Shown here: piece by piece, positions 23,784 through 30,296 of the stretch
Layout: each line of letters opens with the position of its first letter
How positions within the stretch are numbered: the first letter of the stretch is position 1
Virus record (IMG/VR): IMGVR_UViG_3300044620_000202
Location: 1 to 34,847 of that record
Source of the DNA: a virus
Direction: 5' to 3' (one strand)
DNA length: 34,847 nt
Translations under genes and position numbers: made by a program
Notes under the pieces: generated by a model
Database searches by the model: none
Seen by the model: the letters and a program-made list of their open reading frames with translations, nothing else
What the model was told of the DNA's origin: nothing

Positions 23784-24208
23784 TCACTTTTTGGATCGGT
23801 CAAAAGAATCACCAATGGCTCGGTGGTGTTGATTGTGCTTTCACCGTTGTTGCTCCATCTGCCTCGCTGCCTATTCGATAGCCAGTGCTTCGCTGCTGCT
23901 GTGTCCGATGGTAGCTGCTTGTGCAGTTTAACGATCTCGCCATCCTTAGTTACTGCCTCCTCCACTATCGTAACTCCTAATGCTCGCTCATACATCGACC
24001 TCGCTACTTTGGCATCTGCATCCTCCTTCCCACGCATTAATGACTCTAAAAAGGTGGGATGGTCGTGCTTCCAATTGTGGATCGTTGCCTCACAGATCTC
24101 AAATGCTGCTGCTATCTGCACATCACTAAGCCCAAGCAATGCGAGATTGAATGCTCTCTCATCGTGATCAGGTGTGTAGTCTGTTGGTCTGCCAGTTTTC
24201 TTTTTCAT
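23780..24208 (-). CDS. Terminase small subunit
   Basis: A 142-aa DNA-recognition subunit. An N-terminal helix-turn-helix (LGLSDVQIAAAFEICEATIH, then NWKHDHP) is followed by a helical oligomerisation region (GKEDADAKVARSMYERALG) and a short C-terminal tail that would contact the large subunit. It directly precedes the large subunit with a 4-nt ATGA overlap. Its own start overlaps the stop of a 46-aa gene. A cos or pac site is expected nearby but cannot be pinpointed. Confidence 0.9.
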   Translation of the reverse strand: MKKKTGRPTDYTPDHDERAFNLALLGLSDVQIAAAFEICEATIHNWKHDHPTFLESLMRGKEDADAKVARSMYERALGVTIVEEAVTKDGEIVKLHKQLPSDTAAAKHWLSNRQRGRWSNNGESTINTTEPLVILLTDPKSE

Positions 24209-24345
24209 TTGCTTCGTGCTTTGCGATACTTGTCTGCTTCAGCATAGGCGATGGCAACTGCTTGGTCTTGATTGTAGCCTTCGCTTATTAACTTGCGGAT
24301 GTTCATCTGAATTATCTGCTCTGTATCTCCCTGAAATAATGGCAT
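24205..24345 (-). CDS. 46-aa protein at the head of the packaging operon
   Basis: A small protein (MPLFQGDTEQIIQMNIRKLI, then SEGYNQDQAVAIAYAEADKY). The pattern I-x-x-N-I-R-x-L-I-x-E-G-x-x-x-x-Q-A-V-A-I-A is a recurrent tiny phage protein found near terminase or protease genes. Its stop overlaps the terminase small subunit start (ATGA), and a promoter box lies about 20 nt upstream. Function unknown. Confidence 0.75.
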   Translation of the reverse strand: MPLFQGDTEQIIQMNIRKLISEGYNQDQAVAIAYAEADKYRKARSK

Positions 24346-24363
24346 AGCTTTAATGTTATTGAC

Positions 24364-24735
24364 TTACAAAGATATTAAAGAATCTACAAACTGCGACTCT
24401 CTGAGCCTATTGAGGTTATGACCTATGTCAACCATCTTCTTGTACTGCGATGGATAGATCACCAACTTCCTGAGTTTACCTTCGATGTATGCCATTGTAG
24501 TATAGATCTCGTTACCATCCCGATCTTCTGAATTGACTAAGATGCCGAAGTTATACTCAGGCTTGTCGGTTGGCATAATCACCTTGTTGGTATTGATGAA
24601 CATCTTAAGATCCTTATGCGTTACCGCCACCGCTACATCGTACTCCCAACTTGCTCGGCTGAGATAACCGAAGTAAAAGTAATTGCCCTCCATCATTGCA
24701 TCAACGAAGATGCCTGCCCTGATTCTTGTTGTCAT
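24364..24735 (-). CDS. Hypothetical protein before the late promoter
   Basis: A 123-aa protein (MTTRIRAGIFVDAMMEGNYF...). It is not recognised. It has a compact mixed composition with aromatic N-terminal part (YFYFGYLSRASWEYD) and a charged C-terminal helix (NLNRLRESQFVDSL). It is the last gene of the accessory block; the TATCTTTG late-promoter box is embedded in its last codons. It overlaps the upstream 57-aa gene by 35 nt. Confidence 0.65.
   Translation of the reverse strand: MTTRIRAGIFVDAMMEGNYFYFGYLSRASWEYDVAVAVTHKDLKMFINTNKVIMPTDKPEYNFGILVNSEDRDGNEIYTTMAYIEGKLRKLVIYPSQYKKMVDIGHNLNRLRESQFVDSLISL
24367..24374 (-). promoter_or_regulatory. -7 promoter box for the terminase/tail operon
   Basis: The minus strand reads TATCTTTG, with TTTG 12 nt upstream (TTTGTAGATTCTTTAA before the box), the same layout as the capsid promoter at 7521. 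The ATG of the 46-aa gene is 22 nt downstream. It would drive the packaging and tail genes. Confidence 0.55.
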
Positions 24736-24874
24736 TATGCTGCTGTTTTAATATCTCAAATTCTACGTGATGGTCAATAAACTTCTTTAGCTGATCAACT
24801 TCTTTCAATCCACAGCGAGATGCCCATTGTGCGATCTCCTGTGCGTTCATTGGTCTTGAATCGGGAGAATCCAT
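24701..24874 (-). CDS. 57-aa hypothetical protein
   Basis: A small ORF (MDSPDSRPMNAQEIAQWASR, then CGLKEVDQLKKFIDHHVEFE). Its ATG overlaps the stop of the upstream gene (TAATG) and its 3' end overlaps the next gene by 35 nt. A second start at Met9 is possible. The helical core (AQEIAQWASRCGLKEVDQLK) looks like a folded small protein and the composition matches the neighbours. Function unknown. Confidence 0.65.
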   Translation of the reverse strand: MDSPDSRPMNAQEIAQWASRCGLKEVDQLKKFIDHHVEFEILKQQHNDNKNQGRHLR

Positions 24875-25230
24875 TAGACAAGATATTTGATAGTTTTGAA
24901 AGGCATCACATTGCTATCGTTGTAAAGGTCGATGCAGTGTTCAATGACTGTTGCTATGCTCATCATAAATGCCTCCTCTGGAGTGTCTGCCCCATAGGCT
25001 TCATCCTTCGGCAGCCAAGTGTTATCTGATACTACCTCGCCCTCCCTGATGAAGATGCCATTGAGCAGAGTGCTGTTGCCCAAGTATGGCTCGGTAGTAA
25101 ATTCAAGATCGAACTCCTCACGTAAGAATGCACGCAGGCAATCCTTGCCGTTGTAGCCGATCTCTTTAAGTTTGCTCATCTCATCATCGGTGAGCAGTAG
25201 ATTAAGTTGGTTGCTGTTTAACTGTTTCAT
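24874..25230 (-). CDS. Hypothetical accessory protein
   Basis: A 118-aa acidic protein (MKQLNSNQLNLLLTDDEMSK...). It is not recognised. The C-terminal half (TPEEAFMMSIATVIEHCIDL) reads as a long helix. It sits in a run of small early genes with 1-4-nt overlaps on both sides (ATGA with the upstream gene, TAATG with the downstream one). No catalytic motif is visible. Confidence 0.7.
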   Translation of the reverse strand: MKQLNSNQLNLLLTDDEMSKLKEIGYNGKDCLRAFLREEFDLEFTTEPYLGNSTLLNGIFIREGEVVSDNTWLPKDEAYGADTPEEAFMMSIATVIEHCIDLYNDSNVMPFKTIKYLV

Positions 25231-25439
25231 TGTTCAGGTTGATCGGTAAATGTATGAGTGTAGTATTGTTCTCCAAGTTGAAGTCCATCAAGTGCGCCTT
25301 CGTTAAAGGTTTCTATTAGATGATACTTCTCCATTTCTTTGGCTTGGTCAAACAAGTCCAAAAAGTATGGACTAATTTCACTGCTTAATTTTTTGCTGAT
25401 GGCTTCTTGTAACCATTGAACGGCTGTCTGCTTGCTCAT
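25227..25439 (-). CDS. Small helical protein of Bacteroidetes-phage type
   Basis: A 70-aa protein. The sequence LFDQAKEMEKYHLIETFNEG, then EQYYTHTF is a pattern seen repeatedly in short proteins of Bacteroidetes phages (recalled from general knowledge, not searched), where it has no known function. It is mostly helical and acidic. Its stop overlaps the start of the next gene by 4 nt. It is useful mainly as a marker of host group. Confidence 0.75.
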   Translation of the reverse strand: MSKQTAVQWLQEAISKKLSSEISPYFLDLFDQAKEMEKYHLIETFNEGALDGLQLGEQYYTHTFTDQPEQ

Positions 25440-25443
25440 CTTG

Positions 25444-25827
25444 TTAGAATTGTGAATAGGTGTCGATGCGCTTCTTAACGGTGTCGATGAATCGCTCCAT
25501 CATTGCCGAATAGTAACTGTTAAAATCTGAGTGTCCTTCCTTGTTTGCCTCGAATAGCACGTACAAGGCTGCTCTTAATCTTTGGCTCGGTGTCTTGCTG
25601 CCCATCTCCGCTGCATCGATCTTCATTGCTTCAAGTAGCTGCTCATCATTGTAGTTGAACTGCTCGCCCTTGAATGCCATCACCCCTACACCACCCATCC
25701 AATGATTCATAAGTTCGGTCATCTGCTCTGGGGATAGTTCCTGAGTGCCGATGCTGATCTTGATGGTCTTATCTCGCCTCGTTGCCACCGATTCGATGGC
25801 GCAAGGAATGGTCATTAACTTTGTCAT
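25444..25827 (-). CDS. Hypothetical accessory protein
   Basis: A 127-aa protein. An N-terminal beta stretch (PCAIESVATRRDKTIKISIG) is followed by helices (SPEQMTELMNHWMGGVGVMA, LLEAMKIDAAE) and a C-terminal helical hairpin (FIDTVKKRIDTYSQF). It resembles unnamed proteins in Bacteroidetes phages, but no family can be stated. The start may be at 25815 (second Met). It overlaps the preceding RHH-like gene by 59 nt, in a different frame. Confidence 0.65.
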   Translation of the reverse strand: MTKLMTIPCAIESVATRRDKTIKISIGTQELSPEQMTELMNHWMGGVGVMAFKGEQFNYNDEQLLEAMKIDAAEMGSKTPSQRLRAALYVLFEANKEGHSDFNSYYSAMMERFIDTVKKRIDTYSQF

Positions 25828-25996
25828 TGTGCTGCTGCTGTATTACGTTCATTAGGTATTTCTTCACTATCTCCCTGATGGCTTGCTTATGGCTGGCAGG
25901 CACTCTAAATGTGATGTTCTCAGTCTGCTCTCCATACTTCGACTTCGTGCCTGCATTAGCCCTGTAACCACCCCTTGCTTTTTTACTGACTTCCAT
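25769..25996 (-). CDS. Putative ribbon-helix-helix DNA-binding protein
   Basis: A 75-aa basic protein. GGYRANAGTKSKYGE, then ENITFRVPASHKQAIREIVK is a ribbon-helix-helix-like pattern (beta strand NITFRVP followed by a helix). Such small proteins often act as autorepressors or transcriptional switches. It is the first gene behind its own TATCTTTG promoter, with 4 nt between box and ATG. It is a good candidate for a phage regulator. Confidence 0.65.
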   Translation of the reverse strand: MEVSKKARGGYRANAGTKSKYGEQTENITFRVPASHKQAIREIVKKYLMNVIQQQHNDKVNDHSLRHRIGGNEAR

Positions 25997-26000
25997 TGCA

Positions 26001-26008
26001 CAAAGATA
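26001..26008 (-). promoter_or_regulatory. -7 promoter box for the accessory gene block
   Basis: The minus strand reads TATCTTTG followed by TGCA and the ATG at 25996, predicting a near-leaderless mRNA. AATCAAA lies 7 nt upstream of the box, as at 8818, and TTGCA further upstream. The 40-nt gap above it shows no terminator. Confidence 0.55.
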
Positions 26009-26048
26009 GTGATTATTTGATTATGTATTGCAAGTGGGTTGATCTAAT

Positions 26049-26741
26049 TTATTTGAAATAATCAAACACTTTTGCAATATCTGATCCAGCTAAATCAAAC
26101 CACTCACCTCTAATCCTTTTACTTGAAAACAAACTATGTAACTCTTTTTCATCTTTAACTCTTGCATCAAATTGATGGATTAATTCTATTGATGGCTTTT
26201 CTGATTGCAAAGTTTTCTCACGATAAAGCGGATTGTTTGATCTGCCTATCTTATAATAGCCAGTATTTTTATCAATCATAAGATACACTTTAGTAAATCT
26301 ATAAGATAAAGATTCAGGAGTTTTAACTGATTTAACTTCTATCAAGTTTGTAATATGTGTTCTGGCATCTGAAGCAATTTGCTTCAAATTGCAATCTAAA
26401 ACAAAGCCTAAAACTGTTGGCATAATTACATCCCATCTAAAGTCATTTAATGGAATAAAACGAGTATCTGATACTTTGAAATAATATGTGTCATCATCTA
26501 AATGATAACGACAATTGTAGTCATCGCATTTTTTTACATCGATTATCTGATAAATTCTATCTTTTTTAGGAAATAGCAATTTTATATCTGTTCTGTTTTT
26601 GTTAGACCAAGAAATAAGTTCTGCTTTTTTATCGTGTTTAAGTTTGTCTAAGTAGTTTAACTCTTCTTCAAACTTTTTAAACTTACCTATTAATTCCATT
26701 TGAGAAGAATCAAATCTGCTGCATAAATTTTGTTCGTTCAT
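26049..26741 (-). CDS. GIY-YIG/T5orf172-type (MUG113-like) protein
   Basis: A 230-aa protein. The C-terminal 85 residues (YLMIDKNTGYYKIGRSNNPL, EKELHSLFSSKRIRGEWF) match the T5orf172/MUG113 branch of the GIY-YIG nuclease superfamily. The N-terminal 100 residues hold a charged helix and a DNA-binding-like part (KKFEEELNYLDKLKHDKK). The gene is visibly more AT-rich than its neighbours, roughly 30 percent GC by eye, suggesting recent acquisition. It may be a homing-type or host-directed nuclease. Its start overlaps a 59-aa gene by 4 nt. Confidence 0.75.
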   Translation of the reverse strand: MNEQNLCSRFDSSQMELIGKFKKFEEELNYLDKLKHDKKAELISWSNKNRTDIKLLFPKKDRIYQIIDVKKCDDYNCRYHLDDDTYYFKVSDTRFIPLNDFRWDVIMPTVLGFVLDCNLKQIASDARTHITNLIEVKSVKTPESLSYRFTKVYLMIDKNTGYYKIGRSNNPLYREKTLQSEKPSIELIHQFDARVKDEKELHSLFSSKRIRGEWFDLAGSDIAKVFDYFK

Positions 26742-26917
26742 TTGTTTTGCTGTTTAATTGATTTATTTTTTTCAACCCCAAACACCAGAGCCTTGATGAT
26801 CCCCTCCCGATTTCTGCTGGCTGCAAGTTTTGGGAAGTGATAGATCAGTTCTTCATCTGTCAATGTTTGGAGCATTTCAATAAATTTCTTCTGTGATTCC
26901 GTTGGCGTGTCATTCAT
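26738..26917 (-). CDS. 59-aa hypothetical protein
   Basis: A small ORF (MNDTPTESQKKFIEMLQTLT, then DEELIYHFPKLAASRNREGI). It starts at ATG 26917 and its TGA overlaps the ATG of the nuclease-like gene. The sequence is mostly helical with a basic C-terminus. It fills the gap between the PP-loop and nuclease-like genes, and the overlap argues that it is translated. Function unknown. Confidence 0.65.
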   Translation of the reverse strand: MNDTPTESQKKFIEMLQTLTDEELIYHFPKLAASRNREGIIKALVFGVEKNKSIKQQNK

Positions 26918-26932
26918 TCGATGTGTTTAAGG

Positions 26933-27715
26933 TTAATCAAATGCACAAACTTCACAAGGCTGTGTATCTGTTCCGAGCGAATCCCTGCCAAACTTTGTGT
27001 AAAATTCTGTCTTATCTCTACCCCAGTGCTTTTCAAGTTCATTACTTAGATCAATCGCTTTTTGCCAATAATCGGGAAAATGCTTTTTTACTTTATCGAA
27101 ATCACTGCTTTGCATATTCTTACAAGGCAGGCAATTGTTATGAGGAAAGGTTCTGCTTCCATCGGTGTTTTTGATGTCGTAAATTTTCGGATACCAACCT
27201 ATCTGTTTTTTTACAATCTGAAAACACCATTCGTTCTCCTTGTTTGAAATAGGGAAAGCCTTTGTTGTTTTGGTTTCAGGATTCTTTTTATGCATATTAC
27301 GAATCCTTCTTGATTCTTCTTTCACATATCCAACCAAGTCAACATCGATCCCGTTTTCTTTAGCATACTTCATCATTGGCTCAATCTTCAATATCCTTGT
27401 GCAAGGTGCAATGATTGGGTGAGGTATCATCTTTTGTTCTCTGAAAAATTCTAAAACGCTGTTATTGGTTTGTGAGTAAATCACATTCGAAAACTTTGTT
27501 TCAGCATAGGCAATGCCAGCAATAACGAAAGGCAAAGTGTCGGGTGAATGTTCGTAAAAGTGAGCGTAAAACAAATGCAGTTCTTTAGGCTTCAATTCGT
27601 CTGGATATAAAGCAAGGCAGCATAATACAGCCATTGAATTAATGCCTCCCGAAAGACCTATCAAAACTTTCTGTTGAGAATAGTCTATGTAATTGGTGAA
27701 TAGTTCTTGTTGCAT
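26933..27715 (-). CDS. PP-loop ATPase, PAPS-reductase-like
   Basis: A 260-aa protein of the PAPS reductase/ATP-pyrophosphatase superfamily. The PP-loop is LSGGINSMAV (22-27 SGGINS), where the usual Asp of SGGxDS is Asn. A second block (PCTRILKIEPMMKY) and Cys pairs NNCLPCKNM and PCEVCAF follow, probably metal-binding. Phage members are common but their chemistry is often unknown; proposals include nucleotide or DNA modification and sulfur transfer. No Dnd partner genes are present, so phosphorothioation is not supported. Confidence 0.8.
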   Translation of the reverse strand: MQQELFTNYIDYSQQKVLIGLSGGINSMAVLCCLALYPDELKPKELHLFYAHFYEHSPDTLPFVIAGIAYAETKFSNVIYSQTNNSVLEFFREQKMIPHPIIAPCTRILKIEPMMKYAKENGIDVDLVGYVKEESRRIRNMHKKNPETKTTKAFPISNKENEWCFQIVKKQIGWYPKIYDIKNTDGSRTFPHNNCLPCKNMQSSDFDKVKKHFPDYWQKAIDLSNELEKHWGRDKTEFYTKFGRDSLGTDTQPCEVCAFD

Positions 27716-27720
27716 TTAGA

Positions 27721-28476
27721 TTAGTTATTATTTTGAATATAATCCCAAACAAGCAAACGGGCATAGATTGCTTTGCGCCTCGATAACGCATCCTGTGGCA
27801 CTATGCCACCCATAATCGCCTCAACTGCTGCATTCATCTTCTTCAGCGTGGCAAAGTCTTTTTCTGCTGATGCTTTGCTGCGATCCTGCTCATACTGCTT
27901 CAAAGTTAAATCTGCTGACTGCTTCCAAAGGTCAGGACGGTTGCCCTTGATAGTTCCAGAGTCGATCAATTCTTGGCAGATGCCAAGCGATAACTCACTC
28001 CATTGCCTAACCGATTTGATCTTTAGTTCATTGATGAGCCAATCTTTGCAGTATTGAGTGAACTGCTGCTTCTTGCTTTCCAATTCCGCAGCCTCATCCA
28101 CCTCATTAACTTTGTCGATATTGTCAATGGCTGCAAGGATCTTGTTTCGTTTCTGCTTCCACGCATACATTATCTCGCTGAACATATTGACTGTGTACAT
28201 CCCCCCAAATGCTTTGAGTGCGTTCTTAGATGATTCTGCGTGTGCTTCTCTGACCTCCTCAATGCTGATGTTGCCGTAGTCTTTAATCATTCGATCATAG
28301 CACTCGCTGAATACTGAATCTGGCGTGTTCTTATCAGCACCAAAATATACTTGGATGATAACAGTCATCACTTCGTAAAACTTTCGCCTCGCCAACTGTG
28401 CCTCCATCTTCTTGATGGGAAAATCTCTGTGGTATTGAAGCATCGCCACCTGATGAGGCTGCGCTTCGATTCCCAT
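27721..28476 (-). CDS. Putative replication accessory protein
   Basis: A 251-aa protein from ATG 28476 (MGIEAQPHQVAMLQYHRDFP). This start has a Shine-Dalgarno-like GGAGG about 9 nt upstream and follows the preceding stop by 4 nt, whereas a start at 28659 would overlap that gene by 179 nt. It is helical and charged, with a GGMYTVNMFSEIMYAWKQKR segment. Position after the initiator gene suggests a helicase loader or replisome organiser partner, but no Walker motif is visible, so this is inferred from context. Confidence 0.65.
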   Translation of the reverse strand: MGIEAQPHQVAMLQYHRDFPIKKMEAQLARRKFYEVMTVIIQVYFGADKNTPDSVFSECYDRMIKDYGNISIEEVREAHAESSKNALKAFGGMYTVNMFSEIMYAWKQKRNKILAAIDNIDKVNEVDEAAELESKKQQFTQYCKDWLINELKIKSVRQWSELSLGICQELIDSGTIKGNRPDLWKQSADLTLKQYEQDRSKASAEKDFATLKKMNAAVEAIMGGIVPQDALSRRKAIYARLLVWDYIQNNN

Positions 28477-28480
28477 TCGG

Positions 28481-29269
28481 TTAGCCTCCGAAAGTATTTC
28501 TGGTAAGCCTCTCAACTCTGTCGAGGATGGCTTGGTCGTTGTGATGGAGTTGGTGACCGTTTGCTGTGGTGAAAGTTCGCTTGTATTCGGCAGGATTTCG
28601 CTTAACCCAATTTTGGGCTGCGCTGATCCAATTTGCGTAGGTGTATTTTGAGGAAGCATCTGATGATGTTTTTAAGGTTGTATAAACTTTTAGAGGATCG
28701 GTGTCTGGATGAGTTCTTGCTGTTTCGGTTTGATTCCAATGCTCAATGAATAGATCAGGATCATCTGCATAGATCGAATCTGCAAAGCGGTGATCTTTCT
28801 TTTTTTGCGGAACTTTTTTCTTTTCAAGATTGGGGGTGTATAGTTGGATTGAATCAGGTTGGATCGTTACGGGGTTCGATTCGATAGAATCGGTAGAAAT
28901 AATAACTCTATCTATACCTTTTACTTTCTCTGTATCTTTTACTGTAACTGTTACTGTATCTTTATCTGCTACATTTGCTAAGCTAACCTTAGCATTTGGT
29001 AGCATTTGGTAGCTTTTGCTTGCCTTTGCTTCGCCTCCTTTTTTCCCTGCTTCTCGCCTAACTTCCAAGACTTTAGAATATTTATCTACATCCCGATCCA
29101 TCTGCATCTTTATTGGATTGAAGATAAAAAACATTGGATCTGATGGCTCGCAGCATTTGCCAGTAAGGAAATACTCAAACATCATTCTGGTAAGTTTACC
29201 AAGTTGCTCATCGGATAAATACTTCAAGGTATCATATCCATCGGCATACATTAGGAAAGATTTTTTCAT
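28481..29269 (-). CDS. Putative replication initiator (DUF6291-like)
   Basis: A 262-aa protein. The N-terminal 90 residues (KKSFLMYADGYDTLKYLSDE...; MQMDRDVDKYSKVLEVRREA, then GKKGGEAK) fit the DUF6291-type domain found in phage replisome organisers. A low-complexity middle follows, and the C-terminal 80 residues (WNQTETARTHPD, YANWISAAQNWVKRNPAEYK) form a second domain. Its middle coding region carries iteron-like repeats, as in lambda O. Translation starts just after a structured leader. Confidence 0.7.
   Translation of the reverse strand: MKKSFLMYADGYDTLKYLSDEQLGKLTRMMFEYFLTGKCCEPSDPMFFIFNPIKMQMDRDVDKYSKVLEVRREAGKKGGEAKASKSYQMLPNAKVSLANVADKDTVTVTVKDTEKVKGIDRVIISTDSIESNPVTIQPDSIQLYTPNLEKKKVPQKKKDHRFADSIYADDPDLFIEHWNQTETARTHPDTDPLKVYTTLKTSSDASSKYTYANWISAAQNWVKRNPAEYKRTFTTANGHQLHHNDQAILDRVERLTRNTFGG
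28840..29010. other. Putative replication origin inside the initiator gene
   Basis: Plus-strand repeats include AGCATTTGGT twice in tandem (28991-29010), with a third CATTTG at 28972; the CATTTG starts are 21 and 10 bp apart, in helical phase. TGCTAAG/CTTAGCA (28976-28994) is a 7-bp inverted repeat, and CGATTC-GATA-GAATCG lies near 28878. An AT-rich stretch with TGTATCTTT repeats lies between them. Iterons within the initiator gene are the lambda-type arrangement. Part of the repetition could simply reflect repetitive coding. Confidence 0.4.
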
Positions 29270-29275
29270 CGCAAT

Positions 29276-29380
29276 AAAAAAGCCCCATACAAGCTGCGGT
29301 CAGAGCGGATCAACAGAATCAACTGTCTTTCCTCGCAGCCCGTATAGGGCGATAAATTTCTTTTCATTCAGGCTCTGACC
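29276..29380 (-). ncRNA. Structured leader RNA, pseudoknot-like, upstream of the replication gene
   Basis: In transcript order: a = GGTCAGAGC (29380-29372), b = GCCCTATACGGGCTGCG (29350-29334), a' = GCTCTGACC (29306-29298), b' = CGCAGCTTGTATGGGGC (29298-29282), then six T. a pairs with a' (9 bp) and b with b' (17 bp including G-U pairs), the order of an H-type pseudoknot. A small ACAG/CTGT hairpin lies between b and a'. The T tract ends 6 nt before the ATG. It could be an attenuator, riboswitch-like element or pseudoknot-controlled leader. No gene is seen in 29270-29405. Confidence 0.65.
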
Positions 29381-29392
29381 TCTGAACTACCA

Positions 29393-29400
29393 CAAAGATA
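29393..29400 (-). promoter_or_regulatory. -7 promoter box for the replication operon
   Basis: The minus strand reads TATCTTTG, 6 nt after the stop of the lipoprotein gene. The leader to ATG 29269 is about 120 nt and holds the structured element. The -33 element is not obvious. The box is preceded by T6, like the one at 6264. Confidence 0.55.
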
Positions 29401-29405
29401 AAAAA

Positions 29406-29648
29406 TTAATAGCAGTTAACCGTAGTTTTCACAGTTACTTTTTTGCCATTCAATGTTGTACTTGTAGTGCCTTCCATTCCGACCTTAAATGCCTTGACAT
29501 CTCGGTTGGTCATTCTGCACTTTTCTATTCTGGTCATTTGCGTTTGCGATTCAAAGCCAGTGGTCGTTGTTGTTACCCTGCAATCGTAGCACTTTCTACA
29601 ACTTGATAGAGAGGCAAGCAGGATCAGAATAGATAGGGTTGTTTTCAT
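29406..29648 (-). CDS. Small lipoprotein
   Basis: An 80-aa protein with a lipoprotein signal peptide: MKTTLSILILLASLSSCRKC with the lipobox LSSC, predicting acylation at Cys17. The mature part is short and Thr-rich with further Cys residues (CYDC, KCRM, NCY). It would be exported and anchored in a host membrane. Possible roles are superinfection exclusion or an outer-membrane spanin subunit; its position among early genes favours exclusion. It overlaps the nuclease gene by 4 nt. Confidence 0.7.
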   Translation of the reverse strand: MKTTLSILILLASLSSCRKCYDCRVTTTTTGFESQTQMTRIEKCRMTNRDVKAFKVGMEGTTSTTLNGKKVTVKTTVNCY

Positions 29649-30043
29649 AGTTCGTTTTTTATGTATTTATCAATGATCATTAGACTCTCGTGTATTCCGA
29701 TTGCGAAGGTCGCATAGTAGCCAGCAGCGGAAAGCATCTTCAATATCTTCTGCTGCCGTTCAAGGTGTTCATCCATCAGCAGGCTGCCATCCTTCTTAAA
29801 CACCTTCTTTCCTTCTAACTTGATCTCAAGATAAAGCCCTGAATACTTGCCATTGGGATAGGCAATAAATAAATCAGGATAGCCGACAAAGCCATTCATT
29901 GACTTATGTAATCTGCCCTGCCCGATGGTCATCTTCATCCCTGCTGCGAAGTCGAACCGATAAACGATGTTAGGATGTTGCAGTGCCATCAACTTAGATA
30001 TGCTGATGTAGATGTCGGACTCTCGCCTTTTACGTAGTTTCAT
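29645..30043 (-). CDS. VRR-NUC nuclease
   Basis: A 132-aa single-domain PD-(D/E)XK nuclease of the VRR-NUC type. GYPDLFI (D57), LYLEIKLEG (E73, K75) and ERQQKIL (Q97) are the expected catalytic residues. Phage members act as structure-specific nucleases, for example Holliday junction resolvases, useful before packaging. It lies in the recombination/replication block. Its start overlaps the upstream HTH gene by 14 nt and its end is coupled to the lipoprotein gene. Confidence 0.9.
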   Translation of the reverse strand: MKLRKRRESDIYISISKLMALQHPNIVYRFDFAAGMKMTIGQGRLHKSMNGFVGYPDLFIAYPNGKYSGLYLEIKLEGKKVFKKDGSLLMDEHLERQQKILKMLSAAGYYATFAIGIHESLMIIDKYIKNEL

Positions 30044-30296
30044 TCTTTGCTTTTTTCATTCCTTTATTCCAAGCCCGTTGCCCTGCCTTGAATCTTGTCG
30101 GGATGCCTGCCTGCATCAGTCGATTGCCATAAGTATCTCGCTTGTATTTAAGATCCTTTTTAACGCCTCTAAGGTTGGCGATCTGATAAACAGCACAGCA
30201 AGTCAATCCTAATGCGTTAGCGATGTCCTTAGTAGGCATATTGGCATAGTGAGTCAACACAAAGCTAATAACCGCATCACAGTGCTTCGCTCTCAT
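30030..30296 (-). CDS. Small HTH protein with a WNKG motif
   Basis: An 88-aa basic protein. Residues 20-45 (MPTKDIANALGLTCCAVYQI) read as a helix-turn-helix. The C-terminus FKAGQRAWNKGMKK matches a motif common in N-terminal parts of phage HNH endonucleases and related DNA-binding proteins, but no HNH domain follows. It could be a DNA-binding regulator or a remnant of a homing endonuclease. It overlaps the nuclease genes on either side by 4 and 14 nt. Confidence 0.75.
   Translation of the reverse strand: MRAKHCDAVISFVLTHYANMPTKDIANALGLTCCAVYQIANLRGVKKDLKYKRDTYGNRLMQAGIPTRFKAGQRAWNKGMKKAKNETT

Noticed and set aside
26933-27715. DNA phosphorothioation (Dnd) system suggested by the PP-loop protein
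   Set aside because: DndC-like fold alone is not enough; no DndA, DndD or DndE genes are present and the PP-loop is altered.
28476-28659. Start at 28659 for the replication accessory gene, giving a 179-nt overlap with the initiator gene
   Set aside because: ATG 28476 follows the upstream stop by 4 nt and has a GGAGG about 9 nt before it; the extra 61 residues are low-complexity S/T/P/Q sequence read from the other gene's frame.
29276-29350. The 29276-29350 hairpin as only a terminator for the lipoprotein gene
   Set aside because: A promoter box lies between the lipoprotein gene and the hairpin, and a second long complementarity interlocks with it; it sits directly before the initiator ATG, so a leader function is more likely.
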